Assembly: GCA_004297725.1 (NCBI GenBank) | Contig: SCUS01000166.1 | Span: forward strand, 124,001-188,000 | Origin: Myxococcaceae bacterium | GTDB taxonomy: Bacteria; Myxococcota_A; Polyangia; Polyangiales; Ga0077539 | Reading direction: 5' to 3' | DNA length: 64,000 nt | Part shown: piece by piece, positions 16,870 to 25,656 of the stretch | Layout of the letters: each line of letters begins with the position of its first letter | How positions within the stretch are numbered: the stretch's first letter is position 1 | Notes under the pieces: model-generated | Told to the model about the DNA's origin: nothing | Databases searched by the model: none | What the model saw: only the letters and a program-made list of their open reading frames with translations | Translations under genes and position numbers: made by a program

Positions 16870-17844
16870 ATGATCCGCCCGATGCTCGACCTCGATTACC
16901 TGCGCCGGTATCGCGTGCTGCCCGACCCCCGCTGGGAGTCCGCCGTCGCGGACGTCTTCCTCGGCATGGAGGACCTCACCCGCACCCGCGTCACCGCCCA
17001 CGGCTTCTGCCCCCCGGCGGGCCCGGTGCTCTACGCCACCAACTCCACCCAGAGGTACGACTTCCTCACGTTTCGTGGGGTGACGCGCCGCGCCCGTCAG
17101 CCCGTGGTCACGGTCACCAAGGCCAAGAGCTACCACTCCCGCGCCTTCGCTCCGGTGCTCGCCCACACCGGGGTGATCCCGCTGGCGTCGCGCGGGTACG
17201 TCCTGCTCATGGACGCGGCGCAGGTCGTCGGGAGGCGCCTCACCGACGAGGAGTACCGCGCCTGCCGCGACCACCTCGACCGCGATGTCCCGCTGCCGTC
17301 CACCGCGCTCTTCGAGGCCCTCCAGACCCGTCCCCGCCGCGTGCTCGGCGTGCCCTTCGAGCCGTCGCGGCAACCCCTCCGCGCGTGCTGGCGCGCCGTC
17401 TATCACGCCCTCCTCGGCGAGGCGCTGCGCTTCGCTCGGGAGTCCGTCGCCGCGGGCTTCTCCGTGCACATGTACCCCGAAGGAACCGTCGCCAGCCGCC
17501 TCGGTCGCGGCCGCATCGGGCTGATGAGCTTCGCGCAGGCGCTCGGTGTCCCCGTCGTCCCGGTCGGGATGAGCGGCTGCCGCCAGGTGTATCGGGGGCA
17601 GTCACCGGTCCTCCGCGGCGGCGCCGTCACGGTGCGCTTCGGCGACGCGTACCACCCCGATCTCAGCGCGCTCCCGGCGGGCTTCCGGCCCTTCCACCCC
17701 GACGACGAGGACGCCTACCGCCCGACCCTCCAGGGCGCCACGGACGAGCTCATGGCCCGCCTCGACGCGCTGCTCGACCCGGCGTACCAGCACCGCGACG
17801 ACCACGCCCACGACGGCACCGTCGGGACCCGCCGCTTCGTCTGA
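16870..17844 (+). CDS. PlsC-like acyltransferase, altered HX4D motif
   Basis: A 324-residue protein of the glycerolphosphate acyltransferase superfamily, whose members acylate lysophosphatidate or related acceptors at the membrane. MYPEGTVASRLGRGRIG matches the acceptor-binding motif III, and VPVVPVGMSG matches motif IV. The catalytic HX4D motif, however, reads S59-T-Q-R-Y-D64, with Ser in place of the essential His. The protein may therefore be inactive, use another base, or bind lipids only. I chose the ATG at 16870 because upstream residues look non-coding. The aminotransferase gene follows after 26 bases. Confidence 0.8.
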   Translation: MIRPMLDLDYLRRYRVLPDPRWESAVADVFLGMEDLTRTRVTAHGFCPPAGPVLYATNSTQRYDFLTFRGVTRRARQPVVTVTKAKSYHSRAFAPVLAHTGVIPLASRGYVLLMDAAQVVGRRLTDEEYRACRDHLDRDVPLPSTALFEALQTRPRRVLGVPFEPSRQPLRACWRAVYHALLGEALRFARESVAAGFSVHMYPEGTVASRLGRGRIGLMSFAQALGVPVVPVGMSGCRQVYRGQSPVLRGGAVTVRFGDAYHPDLSALPAGFRPFHPDDEDAYRPTLQGATDELMARLDALLDPAYQHRDDHAHDGTVGTRRFV

Positions 17845-17870
17845 AGCGACGGCGCGTCTAACGTGATCCG

Positions 17871-19091
17871 ATGAGCCTGCGCGCTCTCTTCCCCCGCCAT
17901 CGCATCGACGCCGAGCCAGCCGACCTGGGTCGCGCGCTCGCGGCGTGTGCGCTCCCTCCCCGCGGCGCTGCGGGAGCGCTGGAGGCGTGGGCGTCGCCCG
18001 ACGGCGAGGTGCTCGCCACGCTCTCGGTGCGCTCGGGCTTCGACGCGCTGCTCACCGCGCTCGCGCTCCCCGCCGGGAGCGAGGTGCTCATGAGCGCATG
18101 GACCATCCCCGACATGGCTCGCGTGGTGCGGGCGCACGGGCTGGTGCCGGTTCCGCTCGACTGCGACGCGGCCACGCTGGCGCCGACGGCGGAGACGGTG
18201 GCGCGGGCGATCGGTCCACGCTCGCGGGTGCTGGTGATCGCGCAGCTCTTCGGCGCGAGGGCGCCGATCGAGGCCCTCGCGGAGCCCGCCCGGCGCGCGG
18301 GGATGCTGGTGGTCGACGACGACGCCCAGGGCTACTCCGGCCCCGCGAGGCTTGCGGGGAGCGCCTGCGCCGACGTGGTGTTCCACAGCTTCGGGACGCT
18401 GAAGACGGCGACCGCCCTCGGGGGTGGCCTCGTGCGGGTGCGCGACCGGGGAGTGCGCGCTCGGATGAGGGCGCTGATGGAGCGCTGGCCCGAGCAAGCC
18501 ACAGAGCGGTACGCGCGGAAGGTGGCGACCTTCATGGCCCTGGCGGCGACGCGCGACCCGTGGCGCTACAGGGCCCTGGAGAGGGTCGCGGCGGGAGTCG
18601 GTCGGGACGTCGACGCGGTGGTGACGGCGCTGACGCGGGGGTTCGCCGCGGACACCCCGGAGGCGCTGCTGCGGGCGCTTCGGCAGAGGCCCTGCGAGGC
18701 GCTGTGCGCGACGCTGCGCCGACGCCTCGAAGCCTCGACGACGGGCGAGAGGGTGGCGCGACGCCGCGAGGCGGGCGAGCGGATGCTCACTCGGCTCGGC
18801 GGGGCGGTGACGGTGCTGGGAGACGCGATGGAGGAGCGCACCCACTGGCTGTTCGCGGTGCTGGTGCGCGAGCCCGACCGGCTGGTGCAGACGCTGCGGC
18901 GCGAGGGCTACGACGCGGCGCGAGGGACGAGCACGATCGCGGCCGTGTCCGCGGCGCCCGAGCGACCCGAACAGCGGGCGGGGTGGTGCGAGTCGTGGCG
19001 GTCGGCGGTGGTGTTCCTGCCGGTGTACCCGGAGGTGCCCGAGGGGGAGCGCGACCGGATGGCGGAGCTGGTGCGAGCGATGGAGGGTTGA
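17871..19091 (+). CDS. DegT/DnrJ/EryC1-type PLP aminotransferase
   Basis: A 406-residue fold-type I PLP enzyme. The MSAWTIPDM segment, VVDDDAQGYSG (Asp contacting the PLP ring) and SFGTLKTATALGGG with the Schiff-base Lys178 follow the DegT/DnrJ/EryC1/StrS pattern. These enzymes transaminate sugar nucleotides in making amino sugars for surface glycans or natural products. The C-terminal half is more divergent, so a different amino-acceptor is possible. It follows the PlsC-like gene by 26 bases and the pair may act in one envelope-lipid or glycan pathway, but no sugar-nucleotide genes are nearby. Confidence 0.8.
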   Translation: MSLRALFPRHRIDAEPADLGRALAACALPPRGAAGALEAWASPDGEVLATLSVRSGFDALLTALALPAGSEVLMSAWTIPDMARVVRAHGLVPVPLDCDAATLAPTAETVARAIGPRSRVLVIAQLFGARAPIEALAEPARRAGMLVVDDDAQGYSGPARLAGSACADVVFHSFGTLKTATALGGGLVRVRDRGVRARMRALMERWPEQATERYARKVATFMALAATRDPWRYRALERVAAGVGRDVDAVVTALTRGFAADTPEALLRALRQRPCEALCATLRRRLEASTTGERVARRREAGERMLTRLGGAVTVLGDAMEERTHWLFAVLVREPDRLVQTLRREGYDAARGTSTIAAVSAAPERPEQRAGWCESWRSAVVFLPVYPEVPEGERDRMAELVRAMEG

Positions 19092-19188
19092 GGGCGCGTC
19101 GACCGCGCAGCCGTCGTTGGGGCGTGCGGCCTCGGGAATCCTCGGGCAGTCTGCCTCCGAGCGCCATGGCGCGACCGAAGGGGTGACC

Positions 19189-19995
19189 ATGAATCCGATC
19201 GAGCAGCTCAAGCAGGGCGCCAGGCGCGCGTGGGCGACCTTCGGACCCACCGAGATGCTCACCGCCTCGGTGGCGCCGCGCCTCGTGCGCTACGCCGAGG
19301 TCTCTTCCGGGGCGCGGGTGCTCGACGTGGGCTGCGGTACGGGCGTCGCCGCGCTGACGGCGGCCCGCCTCGGCGCCCGCGTCACCGGGGTCGACCTGAC
19401 GCCCGAGCTGGTCGCCCACGCCCGAGAGAACGCGTCGGTGATGCACCTCGACGTCGATCTGCGCGAGGCCGACGCCGAGGCGCTGCCCTTCGACGACGCG
19501 TCCTTCGACGTCGTGCTGAGCCAGTTCGCCCACATGTTCGCTCCCCGTCCCGAGGTGACCATCGCGGAGATGCTGCGCGTCCTCAAGCCCGGCGGAACCA
19601 TCGCCTTCTCGACGTGGCCCCCGGAGCACCTCGTGGGCGAGATGTTCGCGCTCATCGGACGGTACGGCCCCCCGCTGCCCCAGGGCGTCGCGGCGCCGCA
19701 GGACTGGGGCGACCCCCACGTCGTTCGCGAGCGCCTCGGCGGCGCGGTCGAGGGCGTGCGGTTCGCGCGCGACGCGATGCGCGTGCAGGTGCTCAGCGTG
19801 CAGCACCACCGCCTGCTCATGGAGCGGAACATCGGCCCCATGACCATGCTCGTGCGCTCGCTCGAGCTCGGCGACCCTCCCCGGCTCGCGGCGCTCCGGC
19901 GCGACTTCGAGGAGCTCATCGCCCTCTACTTCGAGGACAACCACGTCCGACAGGACTACCTCCTGACCCGCGCCACGCGCCGCACCGCCGGCTGA
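19189..19995 (+). CDS. Class I SAM-dependent methyltransferase
   Basis: A 268-residue Rossmann-fold methyltransferase. VLDVGCGTGVAALTAA is the SAM-binding motif I. VTGVDLTPE carries the acidic residue for the ribose, EALPFDDASFDVV is the UbiE-like motif II, and LRVLKPGGTIAFSTW is motif III. The overall pattern is Methyltransf_11/UbiE-like small-molecule methylation. The substrate is not evident. The ATG at 19189 was preferred because upstream codons lack conservation signs. A hairpin overlaps its stop codon and probably ends the transcript before the converging cupin operon. Confidence 0.9.
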   Translation: MNPIEQLKQGARRAWATFGPTEMLTASVAPRLVRYAEVSSGARVLDVGCGTGVAALTAARLGARVTGVDLTPELVAHARENASVMHLDVDLREADAEALPFDDASFDVVLSQFAHMFAPRPEVTIAEMLRVLKPGGTIAFSTWPPEHLVGEMFALIGRYGPPLPQGVAAPQDWGDPHVVRERLGGAVEGVRFARDAMRVQVLSVQHHRLLMERNIGPMTMLVRSLELGDPPRLAALRRDFEELIALYFEDNHVRQDYLLTRATRRTAG

Positions 19996-20023
19996 CGTGC
20001 GGGGGGCGCGCCCGTCGGCCGGC
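19987..20023. terminator. Probable terminator hairpin after the methyltransferase gene
   Basis: An 11-bp stem is formed by 19987-19997 (ending GGCTGACG) and 20013-20023 (CGTCGGCC...), with one G-T pair and a 15-base loop. It starts inside the stop codon region of the methyltransferase and lies between converging genes. There is no T-tract, as is common at this GC level. Confidence 0.45.
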
Positions 20024-20084
20024 AGGTGGCGAGCGCCGCCCGTGAGGGGCTCTCCCCGGGTGCTCAGGCCGACCGAGCGCCGGG

Positions 20085-20558
20085 CTAGTACGAGGAGCCG
20101 TCCTTGCGCGTGAAGCGCGCTGTCCCATCGGCCGCCTTGGAGTACACGAGGTCGTCGTCCGGGTACTCCGCGGTGTCCGATGGGTCTCGGTTGCTGATCT
20201 CGAGATACCGGGCGGGGCGCTCGCTGCGGTTCACGAGCTGGTGCCCGTCTCGTGTGCCCGCGGGAAAGCCCGCGCACATGCCCGCGGTCAGGAGCTGTTC
20301 GCCCTCGTCGGTACGCAGCACCACCTCGCCTTCGAGCACGAAGACGAGCTCGTCCTCCTGCGTGTGGCAGTGCCGCATCGACGACTCCCTTCCAGGGAAC
20401 AGCGTCGTGAGGTTGGTCCCGATCTTCGTGAGGCCGAGGGCGTCGCCGAGCGCTCGCTTCTCACGCGGGAGAACTCGCTGACGAAAGACCTCCGGGTATC
20501 CGGACGTGTTGCGCGGGGCGACGGTCGACGGGTCGAGGGCGGGGCGTTTGAGCGTCAT
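20085..20558 (-). CDS. Cupin-domain protein
   Basis: A 157-residue single-domain cupin. The metal site is visible as HCHTQEDELVFVLEGE (His, His, Glu of motif 1) and GHQLVNRS (His of motif 2) around a beta-barrel. Cupins of this length bind a small ligand or catalyse isomerase or dioxygenase reactions. The ATG at 20558 has GAGGAG 5-10 bases upstream and is preferred over a GTG two codons earlier. It is the last gene of the DLH-GST-cupin operon, 9 bases after the GST-like gene, and is probably controlled by the divergent AraC-family gene. Confidence 0.88.
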   Translation of the reverse strand: MTLKRPALDPSTVAPRNTSGYPEVFRQRVLPREKRALGDALGLTKIGTNLTTLFPGRESSMRHCHTQEDELVFVLEGEVVLRTDEGEQLLTAGMCAGFPAGTRDGHQLVNRSERPARYLEISNRDPSDTAEYPDDDLVYSKAADGTARFTRKDGSSY

Positions 20559-20567
20559 GGTCACTCC

Positions 20568-21224
20568 TCAGGGTTGTGGGCGGGCTGCGTCGTAGCGGTA
20601 CGCCGTGCGCAGGGCCGATGGGCGCGTGGCGAACTCCGCGGCGAACCGGCGGAGGTTCGCATACCCGTCGGTGGGCAGCGTGCGGCGAAAATCGAGGTGC
20701 TCCACGAGGCAGAACAGCGTCACCTCCAGGAGGGACACGTCGCGGTCGGGCGGCATCGCGGCGAGCGCCTCCGACAGGTGCGCGTCGAGCCACGCGAGCG
20801 CGCCGTGGAGACCGGTCCGGGTCTTCACGAGGAGGGCGCTGTCCGAGGGCAGCCTGCCGAGCCCGGCGCCGAGGATGAGCTGCACCTGCGCCGACATCGC
20901 CAGCCACGTGAGCTCCTGCGCGTTGCGGGCCGCGTCGGCGGTGAGGCGCTCGGGCCAGACCACGCGCGGGTCGCTGCCACGCCCGGCGATCTCCGCGAGC
21001 CGGCGAGCGATGTTCTCCGCGCCGAACACCACCGACGCGCCGACCCGCAGCGCCGGAACCTTCAGCGCCGGGTGTCCGCCGTAGGCCGCAGCATCCAGGC
21101 TCGTGAGGTCGCTCACGACGAGCAGCTCGAAGGGCACGCCGAGCTCGTACGCGAAGATCGCGGCCACGCGCGTGAAGTGGGAGCTGCTCCGCCCCACGAG
21201 CTGCACCGCGGGCCTACTCGCCAT
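20568..21224 (-). CDS. Glutathione S-transferase-like protein
   Basis: A 218-residue GST-fold protein. The N-terminal thioredoxin-like domain shows VQLVGRSSSHFTRVAAIFA with Ser residues at the usual catalytic position, ALKVPALRVG with the cis-Pro, and VVFGAENIARRLAE for the glutathione gamma-glutamyl contact. A helical C-terminal domain follows. Its start overlaps the end of the dienelactone-hydrolase-like gene by 11 bases and the cupin follows after 9 bases, so the three are one operon. The substrate is unknown; the company of a hydrolase and a cupin suggests handling of an electrophilic small molecule. Confidence 0.85.
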   Translation of the reverse strand: MASRPAVQLVGRSSSHFTRVAAIFAYELGVPFELLVVSDLTSLDAAAYGGHPALKVPALRVGASVVFGAENIARRLAEIAGRGSDPRVVWPERLTADAARNAQELTWLAMSAQVQLILGAGLGRLPSDSALLVKTRTGLHGALAWLDAHLSEALAAMPPDRDVSLLEVTLFCLVEHLDFRRTLPTDGYANLRRFAAEFATRPSALRTAYRYDAARPQP

Positions 21225-22068
21225 GACGCCCTCCCGCGGCCGCGTCCCTCTTCAGGCTGCGAGCGAAGTAGGCCAGGATCTCGTCTCGCGCGGCGAGGGT
21301 CGGCTCTCCCGCAGCGTCGATGAGGTGCGCCGTCACGACGCTGTGCGGGCAGCCGATGATCCGCTCGAAGAACGCGGGAGGCGTCGCGCTCGCGGCCGAC
21401 GACGGCAGCACCCTCGGCCGGAAGCGCGGACCGAGCGCGGCGGCGTAGGCGTCGAAGCGCTGCGCCGTGCAGTAGCGGTCGCCCTCGAAGCGGTACGCGA
21501 GCACCGTCAGGTCTTCGCGCTCGATGCGCCCCTTCACGACGTCGAGCTCGGCGGGCGCGATCTGCACCCCCGCGGCGTCGTCGAGCGGCAGCGAGGGCTG
21601 ACACAGGACGGACGCCAGCATCGCCGGTTCGAGCATCATGCTGAGCGCGAAGCCGCCGGTGAAGCACATGCCGATGGCCCCGACGCCGGCGCCGCCGCAC
21701 TCCCCGTGGGCGAGGCGCGCGAGCGCGCGCAGCCACTCGGTCACCGGGGCCGACTCGTTGCCCGCCAGGGCGCGAAACTCCGCGCTCACGCAGGCGCGCT
21801 TCAGCACGGCGAGGCCGGCCTCCGCCTCGGGGTAGGCCCCGTCGCGCCCGAAGAGCGACGGCAGGTAGACGGTGAACCCGGCGTCGCGCACCCACCGCGC
21901 GAACCGCGCGACGTGGGGGCTGATGCCGGGCATCTCGGCCATGACGACGACCGCGGGGCCATCCCCCGCGACGTAGACCGTGCGCGTGGTCGAGTCGAGG
22001 GTGACGGAGCGGCGCGCGAAGTCGCCGAGCGGGTCGTCGGCGTTCGACGTGGGAGCGGTTGGGTCCAT
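21214..22068 (-). CDS. Dienelactone hydrolase family protein
   Basis: A 284-residue alpha/beta hydrolase of the dienelactone hydrolase family. The nucleophile elbow GMCFTGGFA has Cys in place of Ser, as in true dienelactone hydrolases. VVVMAEMPGISPHVARFARW is the typical N-terminal strand and oxyanion region. A His near the C-terminus (CPHSVVTAHLID) could complete the triad. Such enzymes open lactones from aromatic ring cleavage, though many have other ester substrates. It is first in the DLH-GST-cupin operon, divergent from the GlxA-type regulator across a short gap (22069-22112). Confidence 0.9.
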   Translation of the reverse strand: MDPTAPTSNADDPLGDFARRSVTLDSTTRTVYVAGDGPAVVVMAEMPGISPHVARFARWVRDAGFTVYLPSLFGRDGAYPEAEAGLAVLKRACVSAEFRALAGNESAPVTEWLRALARLAHGECGGAGVGAIGMCFTGGFALSMMLEPAMLASVLCQPSLPLDDAAGVQIAPAELDVVKGRIEREDLTVLAYRFEGDRYCTAQRFDAYAAALGPRFRPRVLPSSAASATPPAFFERIIGCPHSVVTAHLIDAAGEPTLAARDEILAYFARSLKRDAAAGGRHGE

Positions 22069-22112
22069 GCGCCCGACGATGCCGGATGGCGCGGTCGGCC
22101 GTGAGTGGCGAG

Positions 22113-23129
22113 ATGGACAAGCTTCGGTCTAATCTTGCCAGCGTGATCACGCACCTCGTGTTCGATGGCGTGGCGGAGGGCGCGCTGGGCGTCGGCCTCG
22201 ACGTGGTGGGCGCCGCCGCGCGGCTCGTCGAGGCGGGCCTCGTCCCCGTGGCTCGGCGGGCGAAGCCGCTGCGGCAGCGCGTGGTGTCCGTCGATGGCGA
22301 GGCGGTGCGATCGGGGACGGGGCGCACCATCGCCGTGGACGGGGCGTTCAGCCCCCGGGGCGTGGGCGCCGGGGACGTCGTGGTGGTGCCGGGGCTCTCG
22401 GCCGTCACCGAGCCCGCCGTCGAGCGCCTGCTCTCCCGCGCGGACACGGCGCGCGGCGCCGAGCTGCTCTCGCGCGTGTCCGCCCGGGGCGCGCTCGTCG
22501 CGGCGTCGTGCTCGGCGACCTTCGTGCTCGCGGCGTCGGGGCTCCTCGCGGGGCAGCGCGCGACGACGACCTGGTGGCTCGCGCCCGAGTTCGCTCGACG
22601 GTTTCCCGAGGTCAGCCTCTGTGCGGAGCGGATGGTCGTCGAGGGCGACGGCGTCCTCACGGCGGGTTCGGCCTTCGCGCACGCCGACCTCATGCTGGGC
22701 GTCGTCGCGCGCGTCGCGGGCCCCTCGCTCGCGCACATGGTGGCTCGCTACCTCGTGCTCGATGAGCGCGTGTCGCAGGCGAGGTACATGGTGATCGATC
22801 ACCTGCGCACCTCCGACCCGGCGCTGCGCGCGGTCGAGCGCTTCGTCGCCGCGAACATCGGCCGTCAGCTCACGCTCGACGAGCTCGCGAAGGCCGCGGG
22901 CGCCTCGGCCCGAACGCTCGCCCGGCGGGCGAAGGTCGCGCTCGGGATGACGCCGATCGAGTTCGTGCAGCGGCTTCGGGTCGCGCACGCGTCGCATCTG
23001 CTCGAGACGACGCAGGCGTCCGTCGAGGAGGTCGCCGCGGGGGTGGGCTACGCCGACGCGGCCGCGTTTCGCAGGGTGTTTCGGCGCTACGCGGGGGAGA
23101 CGCCGCGCGGGAGGCGGGAGGCGTCCTGA
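22113..23129 (+). CDS. GlxA-type AraC family transcriptional regulator
   Basis: A 338-residue regulator. The N-terminal two-thirds is a DJ-1/PfpI-like domain (THLVFDGVAEGALGV, then LVAASCSATFVLAASGLL with the elbow Cys). The C-terminus is an AraC double helix-turn-helix: LTLDELAKAAGASARTLARR, then VEEVAAGVGYADAAAFRRVF. This is the FtrA/GlxA architecture, in which the DJ-1-like part senses a ligand or binds a partner. Starts at 22086 and 22113 are both possible. It is divergent from the DLH-GST-cupin operon and is the obvious candidate for its regulator, with an operator in the short shared gap. Confidence 0.88.
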   Translation: MDKLRSNLASVITHLVFDGVAEGALGVGLDVVGAAARLVEAGLVPVARRAKPLRQRVVSVDGEAVRSGTGRTIAVDGAFSPRGVGAGDVVVVPGLSAVTEPAVERLLSRADTARGAELLSRVSARGALVAASCSATFVLAASGLLAGQRATTTWWLAPEFARRFPEVSLCAERMVVEGDGVLTAGSAFAHADLMLGVVARVAGPSLAHMVARYLVLDERVSQARYMVIDHLRTSDPALRAVERFVAANIGRQLTLDELAKAAGASARTLARRAKVALGMTPIEFVQRLRVAHASHLLETTQASVEEVAAGVGYADAAAFRRVFRRYAGETPRGRREAS

Positions 23130-23322
23130 CGACGGCTCGACGTCCGCCGAGGGCGCCGCGCGCCCGTCAAGCCGCCGGGCGGCACGGCGGCCGACATCAT
23201 GTCCGCGACGAGTGGCATTGACACCGCACCGTTGCCAGGGGTCTCGTCTCCGGGCGTCGGGGCACAGGCAGGGGCCGAAACCGTCGCTGTTCGGGGAAGC
23301 CATTCGAAGGAGATCTCTCGAT

Positions 23323-25041
23323 ATGACCAGTCTGCGTTCGCTCATTCTTTCTTCGGTCTGCGTCGGCGTGCTTGCGTCTGCGTGCGACAGCTCGGATACG
23401 CCTTCGGACGCGGCGACCGATGCCAACGTCCTGGCCGATGTCTCGGACGCTGGGGACGTCGCCTCGCCCACCGACGTGCCGCGGGTGGACACGGGCACCG
23501 ATGTTCCGGCCGTCGACGTTCCGACCGTCGACGCGGGCAGCGATGTCCCGGCGACCGACGTCCCGGCGACCGACGTCCCGGGCGCGGACGTCACGGTCAG
23601 CGATGTACCGGTCAGCGATGTGCCGGCCACGGACGCCGCGACCGCCGACGGAGGCGACGCCTCGGTCGGGACGGTGTTCGAGGCGACGCTGAGCGGCGCC
23701 CAGGAGGTTCCTGCCGTGGCCTCCGCTGCGACGGGGACGGCGACCATCACGCTCAACGCGGCCCGCACCGCGATCTCGTACGTGGTCCGCCACACGCTGG
23801 CTGGCGCGACCGCGGCGCACATCCACGGGGGCGCGCCGGGCGTCAACGGCGGGGTCGTGGTCCCCCTCGCGAGCGCGACGTCGGAGATCAGCGGCTCCGC
23901 GACGGTCACGGCCGCGCAGGTGACCGAGCTCGAATCCGGCGGGCTCTACGTGAACGTCCACAGCGCGGCGAACCCGGGCGGCGAGATCCGCGGCCAGATC
24001 CTGCGCCGCGGCGAGGAACTCTTCGTGACGCCTCTCGGCGGCGTGCAGGAGGTGCCCCGCGTCGCCACTTCAGCGACCGGCACCGCGTCGGTGATCCTCA
24101 ACCCGGCCACCGCCACCATCCACTACCGCATGACCACGACGCTCACGCCGACGGGGGCGCACATCCACCGTGGCATCGCCGGGGTGGCGGGCCCGGTCGT
24201 GTACCCGCTCGCGCCGCTCGGGGCGAACATCGACGGCACCCAGGCCGTGACGCCGACGGACGTCGCGGAGCTTCGCGGCGGGCGCTTCTACGTCAACGTC
24301 CACACCGCGGCGAACGCCGGCGGCGAGATCCGGGGGCAGCTCCTGGCGCCGGGCGCGCAGCTCTTCGTGGCGAACCTCACGGGCGCCCAGGAGGTTCCGC
24401 CGGTGGTGACGGTCTCGACCGGCGCCGCGATGGTGGTGCTCAACTACGCGCGCGACTCGGTGACCGCCACGCTCTCGACCAGCGCGACGGCGACCGCGGC
24501 GCACCTGCACCGCGCCTCCGGGGGCGTCAACGGCCCGGTGGCCGTGCCGCTGGCCTCGGCGGACGGGTTCTTCTCGGCCACGTCGGCGGTCACCCCCGCG
24601 GACGCGGCGCTCATCGAGGGCGGCGGCTTCTACGCCAACGTCCACACGGCGCTGAACGCCGGCGGCGAGGTGCGCGGCCAGGTGCTGCGCCCCGGCGAGG
24701 TGCTCTACACCGCGCCGCTCACGGGCACGGCGGAGGTCCCGCCGGTCGTGACCACGGCGACGGGCAGCGCCGCGATGATCCTCAATACGGCGGGCGATCG
24801 GCTCACGTACACGGGGGTGCTCACCGGGCTCACCCCGACGGCCGCGCACATCCACACGGGCGCGGTCGGCGTCTCCGGGGCAGTGGTCTACCCGCTCAGC
24901 TTCACCGCGACGGGCTTCAGCGGCTCGCAGGCCGTGACCGCCACCGACGTCGAGCGGCTCAACGCGAGCGGCTACTACGTGAACGTCCACACCGCGGCGA
25001 ACCCTGGCGGCGAGCTCCGCGGGCAGATCGTTCGTCGGTAA
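23323..25041 (+). CDS. Lipoprotein with four CHRD domains
   Basis: A 572-residue lipoprotein. The signal peptide ends VLASAC (Cys21), then a long Asp/Val/Pro/Thr linker runs to about residue 113, with the ATDVP unit repeated. Four CHRD domains follow, at about 115-226, 227-340, 341-453 and 454-572. Each has G(A/V/T)(Q/A)EVP, AH(I/L)H and Y(V/A)NVH(T/S)A.N.GGE.RGQ signatures. CHRD domains occur in animal chordin and many bacterial surface proteins. Their fold and paired His are reminiscent of metal-binding beta-barrels, but a role is not established. GAAGGAGA lies 10 bases before the ATG. The cupredoxin lipoprotein follows 40 bases later, probably in the same operon. Confidence 0.92.
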   Translation: MTSLRSLILSSVCVGVLASACDSSDTPSDAATDANVLADVSDAGDVASPTDVPRVDTGTDVPAVDVPTVDAGSDVPATDVPATDVPGADVTVSDVPVSDVPATDAATADGGDASVGTVFEATLSGAQEVPAVASAATGTATITLNAARTAISYVVRHTLAGATAAHIHGGAPGVNGGVVVPLASATSEISGSATVTAAQVTELESGGLYVNVHSAANPGGEIRGQILRRGEELFVTPLGGVQEVPRVATSATGTASVILNPATATIHYRMTTTLTPTGAHIHRGIAGVAGPVVYPLAPLGANIDGTQAVTPTDVAELRGGRFYVNVHTAANAGGEIRGQLLAPGAQLFVANLTGAQEVPPVVTVSTGAAMVVLNYARDSVTATLSTSATATAAHLHRASGGVNGPVAVPLASADGFFSATSAVTPADAALIEGGGFYANVHTALNAGGEVRGQVLRPGEVLYTAPLTGTAEVPPVVTTATGSAAMILNTAGDRLTYTGVLTGLTPTAAHIHTGAVGVSGAVVYPLSFTATGFSGSQAVTATDVERLNASGYYVNVHTAANPGGELRGQIVRR

Positions 25042-25081
25042 CCCCGTCCCTTCCTCCCTCCGTCTGCCGAGACCTCATGTC

Positions 25082-25600
25082 ATGAAGAAGGCCCGAAGCT
25101 CCGCGTGGCCGCTCGCGCTCCTCGCCGTCGCGGCGGGCTGTGGCGATGACGTCACATCGAACCAGGACGCCGCGGTCGACGTGATCGCGGCCGACGTGAT
25201 CGCGGCCGACGTGATCGCGCCCGACACGGGCCCGCCCGACACGGGCCCGACCGACGCCGGGGCGGTCGTCTTCCACGGCTGCACCGCGTTCGTCGACCGC
25301 ACGGCCGACGGCGCAGACCGCACGGTGGGCTTCACCAACTTCCGCTACGACCCGGCGTGCATGCTCGTCGCCGCGGGGCAGCGGGTGACCTTCTCGGGGG
25401 AGTTCTCCGTGCACCAGTTTCGTCCCGGGGTCGCGCCCAGCCGCGCGGCCTCGGATCCCCCGGCGCCTGCGGGCAACCCCATGACGGCGCGCGACGAGGG
25501 CACCTCCGCGACCTTCGAGCTGCCCGCCGCGGGCACCTATCCCTACTACTGCCTCGACCACGAGGGGACCGGGATGTACGGCGCGATCCGCGTCCGATAG
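25082..25600 (+). CDS. Cupredoxin (plastocyanin-like) lipoprotein
   Basis: A 172-residue lipoprotein with a signal peptide ending VAAGC (Cys20). A linker follows with the ADVIA unit repeated three times at both protein and DNA level. A single cupredoxin domain spans about 62-172. The type-1 copper ligands are all present: His111 (SVHQF), Cys157 and His160 (YYCLDH) and Met165 (GTGMYGAI). It should bind copper and carry single electrons at the cell surface or periplasm. It follows the CHRD lipoprotein by 40 bases. The pairing suggests a shared surface copper or redox role, which is inference. Confidence 0.9.
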   Translation: MKKARSSAWPLALLAVAAGCGDDVTSNQDAAVDVIAADVIAADVIAPDTGPPDTGPTDAGAVVFHGCTAFVDRTADGADRTVGFTNFRYDPACMLVAAGQRVTFSGEFSVHQFRPGVAPSRAASDPPAPAGNPMTARDEGTSATFELPAAGTYPYYCLDHEGTGMYGAIRVR

Positions 25601-25656
25601 CGACGCCCGGCGCGATGCCGTGACGCCGGTCGCGAACTTGTGTCCGCCTGCGGGGG

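Noticed and set aside
23211..23235. TGGCATTGACACCGCACCGTTGCC as a sigma-54 promoter
   Set aside because: GG and GC are ten bases apart, but the -12 element reads CCGCA rather than TTGCA, so the match is too weak to call.
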